Source: Auanema rhodensis
Lineage: Eukaryota > Nematoda > Chromadorea > Rhabditida > Rhabditidae
Assembly (NCBI GenBank): GCA_964057225.1
Contig: OZ059896.1
Location: 806,001-870,000, forward strand
Direction of reading: 5' to 3'
Length of the DNA: 64,000 nt
Made by a program: the position numbers and the translations under genes. Below, piece after piece: positions 40,833 through 55,800 of the stretch; the stretch's first letter is position 1, and each line of letters begins with the position of its first letter. The notes under the pieces are model-generated. The model saw nothing but the letters and a program-made list of their open reading frames with translations. It had not been told where the DNA came from and did no database searches.

Positions 40833-41536
40833 TTAATTAGCATAAATTAAAGTTCACGTAAATTTCAAAGTCATGGTTACCATGCACCAATATCAATAAA
40901 AATTTGTTTGTAGACTAATATGGACATGGGGAATCTAATTTTGAAAACCGCATCTCTTTATCTTTCACGTGAAGCGAGTTACATACCAAGTGCACATCAC
41001 GTGTACATTTAATTAGCATAAATTAAAGTTCACGTAAATTTCAAAGTCATGGTTACCATGCACCAATATCAATAAAAATTTGTTTTTAGACTAATATGGA
41101 CATGGGGAATCTAATTTTGAAAACCGCATCTCTTTATCTTTCACGTGAAGCGAGTTACATACCAAGTGCACATCACGTGTACATTTAATTAGCATAAATT
41201 AAAGTTCACGTAAATTTCAAAGTCATGGTGACCATGAACCAATATCAAAAAAAATTTGTTTTTAGACTAATATGGACATGGGGGATCTAATTTTGAAAAC
41301 CGCATCTCTTTATCTTTCACGTGAAGCGAGTTACATACCAAGTGCACATCACGTGTACATTTAATTAGCATAAATTAAAGTTCACGTAAATTTCAAAGTC
41401 ATGGTGACCATGAACCAATATCAAAAAAAATTTGTTTTTAGACTAATATGGACATGGGGAATCTAATTTTGAAAACCGCATCTCTTTATTTTTCACGTGA
41501 AGCGAGTTACATACCAAGTGCACATCACGTGAACAT

Positions 41537-44500
41537 TTAATTAGCATAAATTAAAGTTCACGTAAATTTCAAAGTCATGGTTACCATGAACCAATATCAA
41601 TAAAAATTTGTAATTAGACTATTATGGACATGGGGAATCTAATTTTAAAAACCGCATCTCTTTATCTTTCACGTGAAGCGAGTTACATACCAAGTGCACA
41701 TCACGTGTACATTTAATTAGCATAAATTAAAGTTCACGTAAATTTCAAAGTCATGGTGACCATGAACCAATATCGATAAACATTTGTTTTTAGACTAATA
41801 TGGACATGGGGAATCTAATTTTGAAAACCGCATCTCTTTATCTTTTACGTGAAGCGAGTTACATACCAAGTGCACATGACGTGTACATTTAATTAGCATA
41901 AATTAAAGTTCACGTAAATTTCAAAGTCATGGTTACCATGAACCAATATCAATAAAAATTTGTTTTTAGACTAATATGGACATGGGGAATCTAATTTTGA
42001 AAACCGCATCTCTTTTTCTTTCACGTGAAGCGAGTTACATACCAAGTGCACATCACGTGTACATTTAATTAGCATAAATTAAAGTTCACGTAAATTTCAA
42101 AGTCATGGTTACCATGCACCAATATCAATAAAAATTCGTTTTTAGACTAATATGGGCATGGGGAATCTGATTATAAAAACCGCACCTCTTTATCTTTCAC
42201 GTGAAGCGAGTTACATACCAAGTGCACATCACGTGTACATTTAATTAGCATAAATTAAAGTTCACGTAAATTTCAAAGTCATGGTTACCATGCACCAATA
42301 TCGATAAACATTTGTTTTTAGACTAATATGGACATGGGGAATCTAATTTTGAAAACCGCATCTCTTTTTCTTTCACGTGAAGCGAGTTACATACCAAGTG
42401 CACATCACGTGTACATTTAATTAGCATAAATTAAAGTTCACGTAAATTTCAAAGTCATGGTTACCATGCACCAATATCGATAAACATTTGTTTTTAGACT
42501 AATATGGACATGGGGAATCTAATTTTGAAAACCGCATCTCTTTTTCTTTCACGTGAAGCGAGTTACATACCAAGTGCACATCACGTGTACATTTAATTAG
42601 CATAAATTAAAGTTCACGTAAATTTCAAAGTCATGGTTACCATGAACCAATATCAATAAAAATTTGTAATTAGACTATTATGGACATGGGGAATCTAATT
42701 TTGAAAACCGCATCTCTTTATCTTTCACGTGAAGCGAGTTACATACCAAGTGCACATCACGTGTACATTTAATTAGCATAAATTAAAATTCACGTAAATT
42801 TCAAAGTCATGGTTACCATGAACCAAAATCAATAAAAATTTGTTTTTAGACTAATATGGACATGGGGAATCTAATTTTGAAAACCGCATCTCTTTATTTT
42901 TCACGTGAAGCGAGTTACATACCAAGTGCACATCACGTGTACATTTAATTAGCATAAATTAAAGTTCACGTAAATTTCAAAGTCATGGTTACCATGAACC
43001 AATATCAATAAAAATTTGTTTTTAGACTAATATGGACATGGGGAATCTAATTTTGAAAACCGCATCTCTTTATCTTTCACGTGAAGCGAGTTACATACCA
43101 AGTGCACATCACGTGTACATTTAATTAGCATAAATTAAAGTTCACGTAAATTTCAAAGTCATGGGTACCATGAACCAATATCAATAAAAATTTGTTTTTA
43201 GACTAATATGGACATGGGGAATCTAATTTTGAAAACCGCATCTCTTTATCTTTCACGTGAAGCGAGTTACATACCAAGTGCACATCACGTGTACATTTAA
43301 TTAGCATAAATTAAAGTTCACGTAAATTTCAAAGTTATGGTTACCATGAACCAATATCAATAAAAATTTGTTTTTAGACTAATATGGACATGGGGAATCT
43401 AATTTTGAGAACCGCATCTCTTTATCTTTCACGTGAAGCGAGTTACATACCAAGTGCACATCACGTGTACATTTAATTAGCATAAATTAAAGTTCACGTA
43501 AATTTCAAAGTCATGGTTACCATGAACCAATATCAATAAAAATTTGTTTTTAGACTAAAATGGACATGGGGAATCTAATTTTGAAAACCGCATCTCTTTA
43601 TCTTTCACGTGAAGCGAGTTACATACCAAGTGCACATCACGTGTACATTTAATTAGCATAAATTAAAGTTCACGTAAATTTCAAAGTCATGGTTACCATG
43701 AACCAATATCAATAAAAATTTGTTTTTAGACTAATATGGACATGGGGAATCTAATTTCGAAAACCGCATCATCTTTCACGTGAAGCGAGTTACATACCAA
43801 GTGCACATCACGTGTACATTTAATTAGCATAAATTAAAGTTCACGTAAATTTCAAAGTCATGGTTACCATGAACCAATATCAATAAAAGTTTGTTTTTAG
43901 ACTAATATGGACATGGGAAATCTAATTTTGAAAACCGCATCTCTTTATCTTTGACGTGAAGCGAGTTACATACCAAGTGCACATCACGTGTACATTTAAT
44001 TAGCATAAATTAAAGTTCACGTAAATTTCAAAGTCATGGTTACCATGCACCAATATCAATAACAATTTGTTTTTAGACTAATATGGACATGGGGAATCTA
44101 ATTTTGAAAACCGCATCTCTTTATCTTTCACGTGAAGCGAGTTACATACCAAGTGCACATCACGTGTACATTTAATTAGCATAAATTAAAGTTCACGTAA
44201 ATTTCAAAGTCATGGTTACCATGAACCAATATCAATAAAAATTTGTTTTTAGACTAATATGGACATGGGGAATCTAATTTTGAAAACCGCATCTCTTTAT
44301 CTTTCACGTGAAACGAGTTACATACCAAGTGCACATCACGTGTACATTTAATTAGCATAAATTAAAGTTCACGTAAATTTCAAAGTCATGGTTACCATGC
44401 ACCAATATCAATAAAAATTTGTTTTTAGACTAATATGAACATGGGGAATCTAATTTTAAAAACCGCATCTCTTTATCTTTCACGTGAAGCGAGTTACATA

Positions 44501-46811
44501 CCAAGTGCACATCACGTGTACATTTAATTAGCATAAATTAAAGTTCACGTAAATTTCAAAGTCATGGTTACCATGAACCAATATCAATAAAAATTTGTTT
44601 TTAGGCTAATATGGACATGGGGAATCTGATTTTGAAAACCGCATCTCTTTATCTTTCACGTGAAGCGAGTTACATACCAAGTGCACATCACGTGTACATT
44701 TAATTAGCATAAATTAAAGTTCACGTAAGTTTCAAAGTCATGGTTACCATGAACCAATATCAATAAAAATTTGTTTTTAGACTAACATGTACATGGGGAA
44801 TCTAATTTTGAAAACCGCATCTCTTTATCTTTCACGTGAAGCGAGTTACATACCAAGTGCACATCACGTGTACATTTAATTAGCATAAATTAAAGTTCAC
44901 GTAAATTTCAAAGTCATGGTTACCATGCACCAATATCAATAACAATTTGTTTTTAGACTAAAATGGACATGGGGAATCTAATTTTGAAAACCGCATCTCT
45001 TTTTCTTTCACGTGAAGCGAGTTACATACCAAGTGCACATCACGTGTACATTTAATTAGCATAAATTAAAGTTCACGTAAATTTCAAAGTCATGGTTACC
45101 ATGAACCAATATCAGTAAAAATTTGTTTTTAGACTAATATGGACATGGGGAATCTAATTTTGAAAACCGCATCTCTTTATCTTTCACGTGAAGCGAGTTA
45201 CATACCAAGTGCACATCACGTGTACATTTAATTAGCATAAATTAAAGTTCACGTAAATTTCAAAGTCATGGTTACCATGCACCAATATCGATAAACATTT
45301 GTTTTTAGACTAATATGGACATGGGGAATCTAATTTTGAAAACCGCATCTCTTTATCTTTCACGTGAAGCGAGTTACATACCAAGTGCACATGACGTGTA
45401 CATTTAATTAGCATAAATTAAAGTTCACGTAAATTTCAAAGTCATGGTTACCATGAACCAATATCAGTAAAAATTTGTTTTTAGACTAATATGGACATGG
45501 GGAATCTAATTTTGAAAACCGCATCTCTTTATCTTTCACGTGAAGCGAGTTACATACCAAGTGCACATCACGTGTACATTTAATTAGCATAAATTAAAGT
45601 TCACGTAAATTTCAAAGTCATGGTTACCATGCACCAATATCAATAAAAATTTGTTTTTAGACTAATATGGACATGGGGAATCTAATTTTAAAAACCGCAT
45701 CTCTTTATCTTTCACGTGAAGCGAGTTACATACCAAGTGCACATCACGTGTACATTTAATTAGCATAAATTAAAGTTCACGTAAATTTCAAAGTCATGGT
45801 TACCATGCACCAATATCAATAAAAATTTGTTTTTAGACCAATATGGGCATGGGGAATCTGATTTTAAAAACCGCATCTCTTTATCTTTTACGTGAAGCGA
45901 GTTACATACCAAGTGCACATCACGTGTACATTTAATTAGCATAAATTAAAGTTCACGTAAATTTCAAAGTCATGGTTACCATGCACCAATATCAATAAAA
46001 ATTTGTTTGTAGACTAATATGGACATGGGGAATCTAATTTTGAAAACCGCATCTCTTTATCTTTCACGTGAAGCGAGTTACATACCAAGTGCACATCACG
46101 TGTACATTTAATTAGCATAAATTAAAGTTCACGTAAATTTCAAAGTCATGGTTACCATGCACCAAAATCAATAAAAATTTGTTTTTAGACTAATATGGAC
46201 ATGGGGAATCTAATTTTGAAAACCGCATCTCTTTATCTTTCACGTGAAGCGAGTTACATACCAAGTGCACATCACGTGTACATTTAATTAGCATAAATTA
46301 AAGTTCACGTAAATTTTAAAGTCATGGTTACCATGAACCAATATCAATAAAAATTTGTTTTTAGACTAATATGGACATGGGGAATCTAATTTTGAAAACC
46401 GCATCTCTTTATCTTTCACGTGAAGCGAGTTACATACCAAGTGCACATCACGTGTACATTTAATTAGCATAAATTAAAGTTCACGTAAATTTCAAAGTCA
46501 TGGTTACCATGCACCAATATCAATAACAATTTGTTTTTAGACTAATATGGACATGGGGAATCTAATTTTGAAAACCGCATCTCTTTATCTTTCACGTGAA
46601 GCGAGTTACATACCAAGTGCACATCACGTGTACATTTAATTAGCATAAATTAAAGTTCACGTAAATTTTAAAGTCATGGTTACCATGAACCAATATCAAT
46701 AAAAATTTGTTTTTAGACTAATATGGACATGGGGAATCTAATTTTGAAAACCGCATCTCTTTATCTTTCACGTGAAGCGAGTTACATACCAAGTGCACAT
46801 CACGTGTACAT
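41537..46811 (+). repeat. Interval C0: heterogeneous, weakly homogenised monomers
   Basis: Monomers here carry more private substitutions than elsewhere. Examples are GATTATAAAAACCGCACC near 42170, CATGGGTACC near 43163, TTGAGAACC near 43408 and TTGACGTG near 43952. Local structure is limited to a T76A/T77A/A86T type shared by 41537 and 42593 (six monomers apart), an adjacent pair with TCGATAAACATT at 42241 and 42417, and a dimer with ATTTTAAAG at 46284 and 46636. The interval lies between two better organised blocks and holds the only deletion. Confidence 0.7.
43649..43819 (+). repeat. Short 171-bp monomer with a 5-bp deletion
   Basis: ACCGCATCATCTTTCACG replaces the usual sequence with five more bases, so one TCTTT-type unit has been lost from CTCTTTATCTTT. 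The gap falls at 43770/43771, though exact placement is ambiguous because the tract is repetitive, as expected for replication slippage. All later monomers are shifted by -5 bp. The monomer also has T110C. Confidence 0.95.
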
Positions 46812-49800
46812 TTAATTAGCATAAATTAAAGTTCACGTAAATTTCAAAGTCATGGTTACCATGCACCAATATCAATAACAATTTGTTTTTAGACTAAAAT
46901 GGACATGGGGAATCTAATTTTGAAAACGGCATCTCTTTTTCTTTCACGTGAAGCGAGTTACATACCAAGTGCACATGACGTGTACATTTAATTAGCATAA
47001 ATTAAAGTTCACGTAAATTTCAAAGTCATGGTTACCATGAACCAATATCAGTAAAAATTTGTTTTTAGACTAATATGGACATGGGGAATCTAATTTTGAA
47101 AACCGCATCTCTTTATCTTTCACGTGAAGCGAGTTACATACCAAGTGCACATCACGTGTACATTTAATTAGCATAAATTAAAGTTCACGTAAATTTCAAA
47201 GTCATGGTTACCATGCACCAATATCAATAAAAATTTGTTTTTAGACTAATATGGGCATGGGGAATCTGATTTTAAAAACCGCATCTCTTTATCTTTTACG
47301 TGAAGCGAGTTACATACCAAGTGCACATCACGTGTACATTTAATTAGCATAAATTAAAGTTCACGTAAATTTCAAAGTCATGGTTACCATGCACCAATAT
47401 CAATAAAAATTTGTTTTTAGACTAATATGGACATGGGGAATCTAATTTTAAAAACCGCATCTTTTTATCTTTCACGTGAAGCGAGTTACATACCAAGTGC
47501 ACATCACGTGTACATTTAATTAGCATAAATTAAAGTTCACGTAAATTTCAAAGTCATGGTTACCATGCACCAAAATCAATAAAAATTTGTTTTTAGACTA
47601 ATATGGACATGGGGAATCTAATTTTGAAAACCGCATCTCTTTATCTTTCACGTGAAGCGAGTTACATACCAAGTGCACATCACGTGTACATTTAATTAGC
47701 ATAAATTAAAGTTCACGTAAATTTCAAAGTCATGGTTACCATGCACCAATATCAATAAAAATTTGTTTTTAGACTAATATGGACATGGGGAATCTAATTT
47801 TGAAAACCGCATCTCTTTATCTTTCACGTGAAGCGAGTTACATACCAAGTGCACATCACGTGTACATTTAATTAGCATAAATTAAAGTTCACGTAAATTT
47901 CAAAGTCATGGTTACCATGAACCAATATCAATAAAAATTTGTTTTTAGACTAATATGGACATGGGGAATCTGATTTCGAAAACCGCATCTCTTTATCTTT
48001 CACGTGAAGCGAGTTACATACCAAGTGCACATCACGTGTACATTTAATTAGCATAAATTAAAGTTCACGTAAGTTTCAAAGTCATGGTTACCATGAACCA
48101 ATATCAATAAAAATTTGTTTTTAGACTAACATGTACATGGGGAATCTAATTTTGAAAACCGCATCTCTTTATCTTTCACGTGAAGCGAGTTACATACCAA
48201 GTGCACATCACGTGTACATTTAATTAGCATAAATTAAAGTTCACGTAAATTTCAAAGTCATGGTTACCATGAACCAATATCAATAAAAATTTGTTTTTAG
48301 ACTAATATGGACATGGGGAATCTAATTTTGAAAACCGCATCTCTTTATCTTTCACGTGAAGCGAGTTACATACCAAGTGCACATCACGTGTACATTTAAT
48401 TAGCATAAATTAAAGTTCACGTAAATTTCAAAGTCATGGTGACCATGAACCAATATCAATAAAAATTTGTTTTTAGACTAATATGGACATGGGGAATCTA
48501 ATTTTGAAAACCGCATCTCTTTATCTTTCACGTGAAGCGAGTTACATACCAAGTGCACATCACGTGTACATTTAATTAGCATAAATTAAAGTTCACGTAA
48601 ATTTCAAAGTCATGGTTACCATGCACCAATATCAATAACAATTTGTTTTTAGACTAAAATGGACATGGGGAATCTAATTTTGAAAACGGCATCTCTTTTT
48701 CTTTCACGTGAAGCGAGTTACATACCAAGTGCACATGACGTGTACATTTAATTAGCATAAATTAAAGTTCACGTAAATTTCAAAGTCATGGTTACCATGA
48801 ACCAATATCAGTAAAAATTTGTTTTTAGACTAATATGGAGATGGGAAATCTAATTTTGAAAACCGCATCTCTTTATCTTTCACGTGAAGCGAGTTACATA
48901 CCAAGTGCACATCACGTGTACATTTAATTAGCATAAATTAAAGTTCACGTAAATTTCAAAGTCATGGTTACCATGCACCAATATCAATAAAAATTTGTTT
49001 TTAGACTAATATGGGCATGGGGAATCTGATTTTAAAAACCGCATCTCTTTATCTTTCACGTGAAGCGAGTTACATACCAAGTGCACATCACGTGTACATT
49101 TAATTAGCATAAATTAAAGTTCACGTAAATTTCAAAGTCATGGTTACCATGCACCAATATCAATAAAAATTTGTTTTTAGACTAATATGGACATGGGGAA
49201 TCTAATTTTGAAAACCGCATCTCTTTATCTTTCACGTGAAGCGAGTTACATACCAAGTGCACATCACGTGTACATTTAATTAGCATAAATTAAAGTTCAC
49301 GTAAATTTCAAAGTCATGGTTACCATGCACCAAAATCAATAAAAATTTGTTTTTAGACTAATATGGACATGGGGAATCTAATTTTGAAAACCGCATCTCT
49401 TTATCTTTCACGTGAAGCGAGTTACATACCAAGTGCACATCACGTGTACATTTAATTAGCATAAATTAAAGTTCACGTAAATTTCAAAGTCATGGTTACC
49501 ATGCACCAATATCAATAAAAATTTGTTTTTAGACTAATATGGACATGGGGAATCTAATTTTGAAAACCGCATCTCTTTATCTTTCACGTGAAGCGAGTTA
49601 CATACCAAGTGCACATCACGTGTACATTTAATTAGCATAAATTAAAGTTCACGTAAATTTCAAAGTCATGGTTACCATGCACCAATATCAATAAAAATTT
49701 GTTTTTAGACTAATATGGACATGGGGAATCTAATTTTGAAAACCGCATCTCTTTATCTTTCACGTGAAGCGAGTTACATACCAAGTGCACATCACGTGTA

Positions 49801-52800
49801 CATTTAATTAGCATAAATTAAAGTTCACGTAAATTTCAAAGTCATGGTTACCATGAACCAATATCAATAAAAATTTGTTTTTAGACTAATATGGACATGG
49901 GGAATCTGATTTCGAAAACCGCATCTCTTTATCTTTCACGTGAAGCGAGTTACATACCAAGTGCACATCACGTGTACATTTAATTAGCATAAATTAAAGT
50001 TCACGTAAGTTTCAAAGTCATGGTTACCATGAACCAATATCAATAAAAATTTGTTTTTAGACTAACATGTACATGGGGAATCTAATTTTGAAAACCGCAT
50101 CTCTTTATCTTTCAAGTGAAGCGAGTTACATACCAAGTGCACATCACGTGTACATTTAATTAGCATAAATTAAAGTTCACGTAAATTTCAAAGTCATGGT
50201 TACCATGAACCAATATCAATAAAAATTTGTTTTTAGACTAATATGGACATGGGGAATCTAATTTTGAAAACCGCATCTCTTTATCTTTCACGTGAAGCGA
50301 GTTACATACCAAGTGCACATCACGTGTACATTTAATTAGCATAAATTAAAGTTCACGTAAATTTCAAAGTCATGGTGACCATGAACCAATATCAATAAAA
50401 ATTTGTTTTTAGACTAATATGGACATGGGGAATCTAATTTTGAAAACCGCATCTCTTTATCTTTCACGTGAAGCGAGTTACATACCAAGTGCACATCACG
50501 TGTACATTTAATTAGCATAAATTAAAGTTCACGTAAATTTCAAAGTCATGGTTACCATGCACCAATATCAATAACAATTTGTTTTTAGACTAAAATGGAC
50601 ATGGGGAATCTAATTTTGAAAACGGCATCTCTTTTTCTTTCACGTGAAGCGAGTTACATACCAAGTGCACATGACGTGTACATTTAATTAGCATAAATTA
50701 AAGTTCACGTAAATTTCAAAGTCATGGTTACCATGAACCAATATCAGTAAAAATTTGTTTTTAGACTAATATGGAGATGGGAAATCTAATTTTGAAAACC
50801 GCATCTCTTTATCTTTCACGTGAAGCGAGTTACATACCAAGTGCACATCACGTGTACATTTAATTAGCATAAATTAAAGTTCACGTAAATTTCAAAGTCA
50901 TGGTTACCATGCACCAATATCAATAAAAATTTGTTTTTAGACTAATATGGACATGGGGAATCTAATTTTGAAAACCGCATCTCTTTATCTTTCACGTGAA
51001 GCGAGTTACATACCAAATGCACATCACGTGTACATTTAATTAGCATAAATTAAAGTTCACGTAAATTTCAAAGTCATGGTTACCATGCACCAAAATCAAT
51101 AAAAATTTGTTTTTAGACTAATATGGACATGGGGAATCTAATTTTGAAAACCGCATCTCTTTATCTTTCACGTGAAGCGAGTTACATACCAAGTGCACAT
51201 CACGTGTACATTTAATTAGCATAAATTAAAGTTCACGTAAATTTCAAAGTCATGGTTACCATGCACCAATATCAATAAAAATTTGTTTTTAGACTAATAT
51301 GGACATGGGGAATCTAATTTTGAAAACCGCATCTCTTTATCTTTCACGTGAAGCGAGTTACATACCAAGTGCACATCACGTGTACATTTAATTAGCATAA
51401 ATTAAAGTTCACGTAAATTTCAAAGTCATGGTTACCATGAACCAATATCAATAAAAATTTGTTTTTAGACTAATATGGACATGGGGAATCTGATTTCGAA
51501 AACCGCATCTCTTTATCTTTCACGTGAAGCGAGTTACATACCAAGTGCACATCACGTGTACATTTAATTAGCATAAATTAAAGTTCACGTAAGTTTCAAA
51601 GTCATGGTTACCATGAACCAATATCAATAAAAATTTGTTTTTAGACTAACATGTACATGGGGAATCTAATTTTGAAAACCGCATCTCTTTATCTTTCACG
51701 TGAAGCGAGTTACATACCAAGTGCACATCACGTGTACATTTAATTAGCATAAATTAAAGTTCACGTAAATTTCAAAGTCATGGTTACCATGAACCAATAT
51801 CAATAAAAATTTGTTTTTAGACTAATATGGACATGGGGATTCTAATTTTGAAAACCGCATCTCTTTATCTTTCACGTGAAGCGAGTTACATACCAAGTGC
51901 ACATCACGTGTACATTTAATTAGCATAAATTAAAGTTCACGTAAATTTCAAAGTCATGGTGACCATGAACCAATATCAATAAAAATTTGTTTTTAGACTA
52001 ATATGGACATGGGGAATCTAATTTTGAAAACCGCATCTCTTTATCTTTCACGTGAAGCGAGTTACATACCAAGTGCACATCACGTGTACATTTAATTAGC
52101 ATAAATTAAAGTTCACGTAAATTTCAAAGTCATGGTTACCATGCACCAATATCAATAACAATTTGTTTTTAGACTAAAATGGACATGGGGAATCTAATTT
52201 TGAAAACGGCATCTCTTTTTCTTTCACGTGAAGCGAGTTACATACCAAGTGCACATGACGTGTACATTTAATTAGCATAAATTAAAGTTCACGTAAATTT
52301 CAAAGTCATGGTGACCATGAACCAATATCAATAAAAATTTGTTTTTAGACTAATATGGACATGGGGAATCTAATTTTGAAAACCGCATCTCTTTATCTTT
52401 CACGTGAAGCGAGTTACATACCAAGTGCACATCACGTGTACATTTAATTAGCATAAATTAAAGTTCACGTAAATTTCAAAGTCATGGTTACCATGCACCA
52501 ATATCAATAACAATTTGTTTTTAGACTAAAATGGACATGGGGAATCTAATTTTGAAAACGGCATCTCTTTTTCTTTCACGTGAAGCGAGTTACATACCAA
52601 GTGCACATGACGTGTACATTTAATTAGCATAAATTAAAGTTCACGTAAATTTCAAAGTCATGGTTACCATGAACCAATATCAGTAAAAATTTGTTTTTAG
52701 ACTAATATGGAGATGGGGAATCTAATTTTGAAAACCGCATCTCTTTATCTTTCACGTGAAGCGAGTTACATACCAAGTGCACATCACGTGTACATTTAAT

Positions 52801-55800
52801 TAGCATAAATTAAAGTCCACGTAAATTTCAAAGTCATGGTTACCATGCACCAATATCAATAAAAATTTGTTTTTAGACTAATATGGGCATGGGGAATCTG
52901 ATTTTGAAAACCGCATCTCTTTATCTTTTACGTGAAGCGAGTTACATACCAAGTGCACATCACGTGTACATTTAATTAGCATAAATTAAAGTTCACGTAA
53001 ATTTCAAAGTCATGGTTACCATGCACCAATATCAATAAAAATTTGTTTTTAGACTAATATGGACATGGGGAATCTAATTTTGAAAACCGCATCTCTTTAT
53101 CTTTCACGTGAAGCGAGTTACATACCAAGTGCACATCACGTGTACATTTAATTAGCATAAATTAAAGTTCACGTAAATTTCAAAGTCATGGTTACCATGC
53201 ACCAAAATCAATAAAAATTTGTTTTTAGACTAATATGGACATGGGGAATCTAATTTTGAAAACCGCATCTCTTTATCTTTCACGTGAAGCGAGTTACATA
53301 CCAAGTGCACATCACGTGTACATTTAATTAGCATAAATTAAAGTTCACGTAAATTTCAAAGTCATGGTTACCATGCACCAATATCAATAAAAATTTGTTT
53401 TTAGACTAATATGGACATGGGGAATCTAATTTTGAAAACCGCATCTCTTTATCTTTCACGTGAAGCGAGTTACATACCAAGTGCACATCACGTGTACATT
53501 TAATTAGCATAAATTAAAGTTCACGTAAATTTCAAAGTCATGGTTACCATGCACCAATATCAATAAAAATTTGTTTTTAGACTAATATGGACATGGGGAA
53601 TCTAATTTTGAAAACCGCATCTCTTTATCTTTCACGTGAAGCGAGTTACATACCAAGTGCACATCACGTGTACATTTAATTAGCATAAATTAAAGTTCAC
53701 GTAAATTTCAAAGTCATGGTTACCATGAACCAATATCAATAAAAATTCGTTTTTAGACTAATATGGACATGGGGAATCTAATTTTGAAAACCGCATCTCT
53801 TTATCTTTCACGTGAAGCGAGTTACATACCAAGTGCACATCACGTGTACATTTAATTAGCATAAATTAAAGTTCACGTAAATTTCAAAGTCATGGTTACC
53901 ATGAACCAATATCAATAAAAATTTGTTTTTAGACTAATATGGACATGGGGAATCTGATTTCGAAAACCGCATCTCTTTATCTTTCACGTGAAGCGAGTTA
54001 CATACCAAGTGCACATCACGTGTACATTTAATTAGCATAAATTAAAGTTCACGTAAGTTTCAAAGTCATGGTTACCATGAACCAATATCAATAAAAATTT
54101 GTTTTTAGACTAACATGTACATGGGGAATCTAATTTTGAAAACCGCATCTCTTTATCTTTCACGTGAAGCGAGTTACATACCAAGTGCACATCACGTGTA
54201 CATTTAATTAGCATAAATTAAAGTTCACGTAAATTTCAAAGTCATGGTTACCATGAACCAATATCAATAAAAATTTGTTTTTAGACTAATATGGACATGG
54301 GGATTCTAATTTTGAAAACCGCATCTCTTTATCTTTCACGTGAAGCGAGTTACATACCAAGTGCACATCACGTGTACATTTAATTAGCATAAATTAAAGT
54401 TCACGTAAATTTCAAAGTCATGGTGACCATGAACCAATATCAATAAAAATTTGTTTTTAGACTAATATGGACATGGGGAATCTAATTTTGAAAACCGCAT
54501 CTCTTTATCTTTCACGTGAAGCGAGTTACATACCAAGTGCACATCACGTGTACATTTAATTAGCATAAATTAAAGTTCACGTAAATTTCAAAGTCATGGT
54601 TACCATGCACCAATATCAATAACAATTTGTTTTTAGACTAAAATGGACATGGGGAATCTAATTTTGAAAACGGCATCTCTTTTTCTTTCACGTGAAGCGA
54701 GTTACATACCAAGTGCACATGACGTGTACATTTAATTAGCATAAATTAAAGTTCACGTAAATTTCAAAGTCATGGTGACCATGAACCAATATCAATAAAA
54801 ATTTGTTTTTAGACTAATATGGACATGGGGAATCTAATTTTGAAAACCGCATCTCTTTATCTTTCACGTGAAGCGAGTTACATACCAAGTGCACATCACG
54901 TGTACATTTAATTAGCATAAATTAAAGTTCACGTAAATTTCAAAGTCATGGTTACCATGCACCAATATCAATAACAATTTGTTTTTAGACTAAAATGGAC
55001 ATGGGGAATCTAATTTTGAAAACGGCATCTCTTTTTCTTTCACGTGAAGCGAGTTACATACCAAGTGCACATGACGTGTACATTTAATTAGCATAAATTA
55101 AAGTTCACGTAAATTTCAAAGTCATGGTTACCATGAACCAATATCAGTAAAAATTTGTTTTTAGACTAATATGGAGATGGGGAATCTAATTTTGAAAACC
55201 GCATCTCTTTATCTTTCACGTGAAGCGAGTTACATACCAAGTGCACATCACGTGTACATTTAATTAGCATAAATTAAAGTCCACGTAAATTTCAAAGTCA
55301 TGGTTACCATGCACCAATATCAATAAAAATTTGTTTTTAGACTAATATGGGCATGGGGAATCTGATTTTGAAAACCGCATCTCTTTATCTTTTACGTGAA
55401 GCGAGTTACATACCAAGTGCACATCACGTGTACATTTAATTAGCATAAATTAAAGTTCACGTAAATTTCAAAGTCATGGTTACCATGCACCAATATCAAT
55501 AAAAATTTGTTTTTAGACTAATATGGACATGGGGAATCTAATTTTGAAAACCGCATCTCTTTATCTTTCACGTGAAGCGAGTTACATACCAAGTGCACAT
55601 CACGTGTACATTTAATTAGCATAAATTAAAGTTCACGTAAATTTCAAAGTCATGGTTACCATGCACCAAAATCAATAAAAATTTGTTTTTAGACTAATAT
55701 GGACATGGGGAATCTAATTTTGAAAACCGCATCTCTTTATCTTTCACGTGAAGCGAGTTACATACCAAGTGCACATCACGTGTACATTTAATTAGCATAA

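Larger units (their letters stand above)
30097..41536 (+). repeat. Block B sub-array with its own monomer types
   Basis: Types found mainly here are: A14G with A19G (AAGTTAAGG); A64G; T65A giving an eight-A run; A53C/A68C/T87A/A128T with C166G; T78A with G144T; G142A; T132C; and G97A. The T65A monomer, which also has T46G, serves as anchor at 31153, 32913, 34497, 36785, 38017, 39777, 41185 and 41361 (monomer starts). This gives spacings of 10, 9, 13, 7, 10, 8 and 1 monomers. The A58G/C134T types of block A are absent. Confidence 0.85.

Noticed and set aside
41889-43819. Transposon or retroelement fragment in the heterogeneous interval
   Set aside because: All sequence there still aligns to the 176-bp monomer from end to end; it is only more diverged. 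There are no terminal repeats, target-site duplications or coding remnants.
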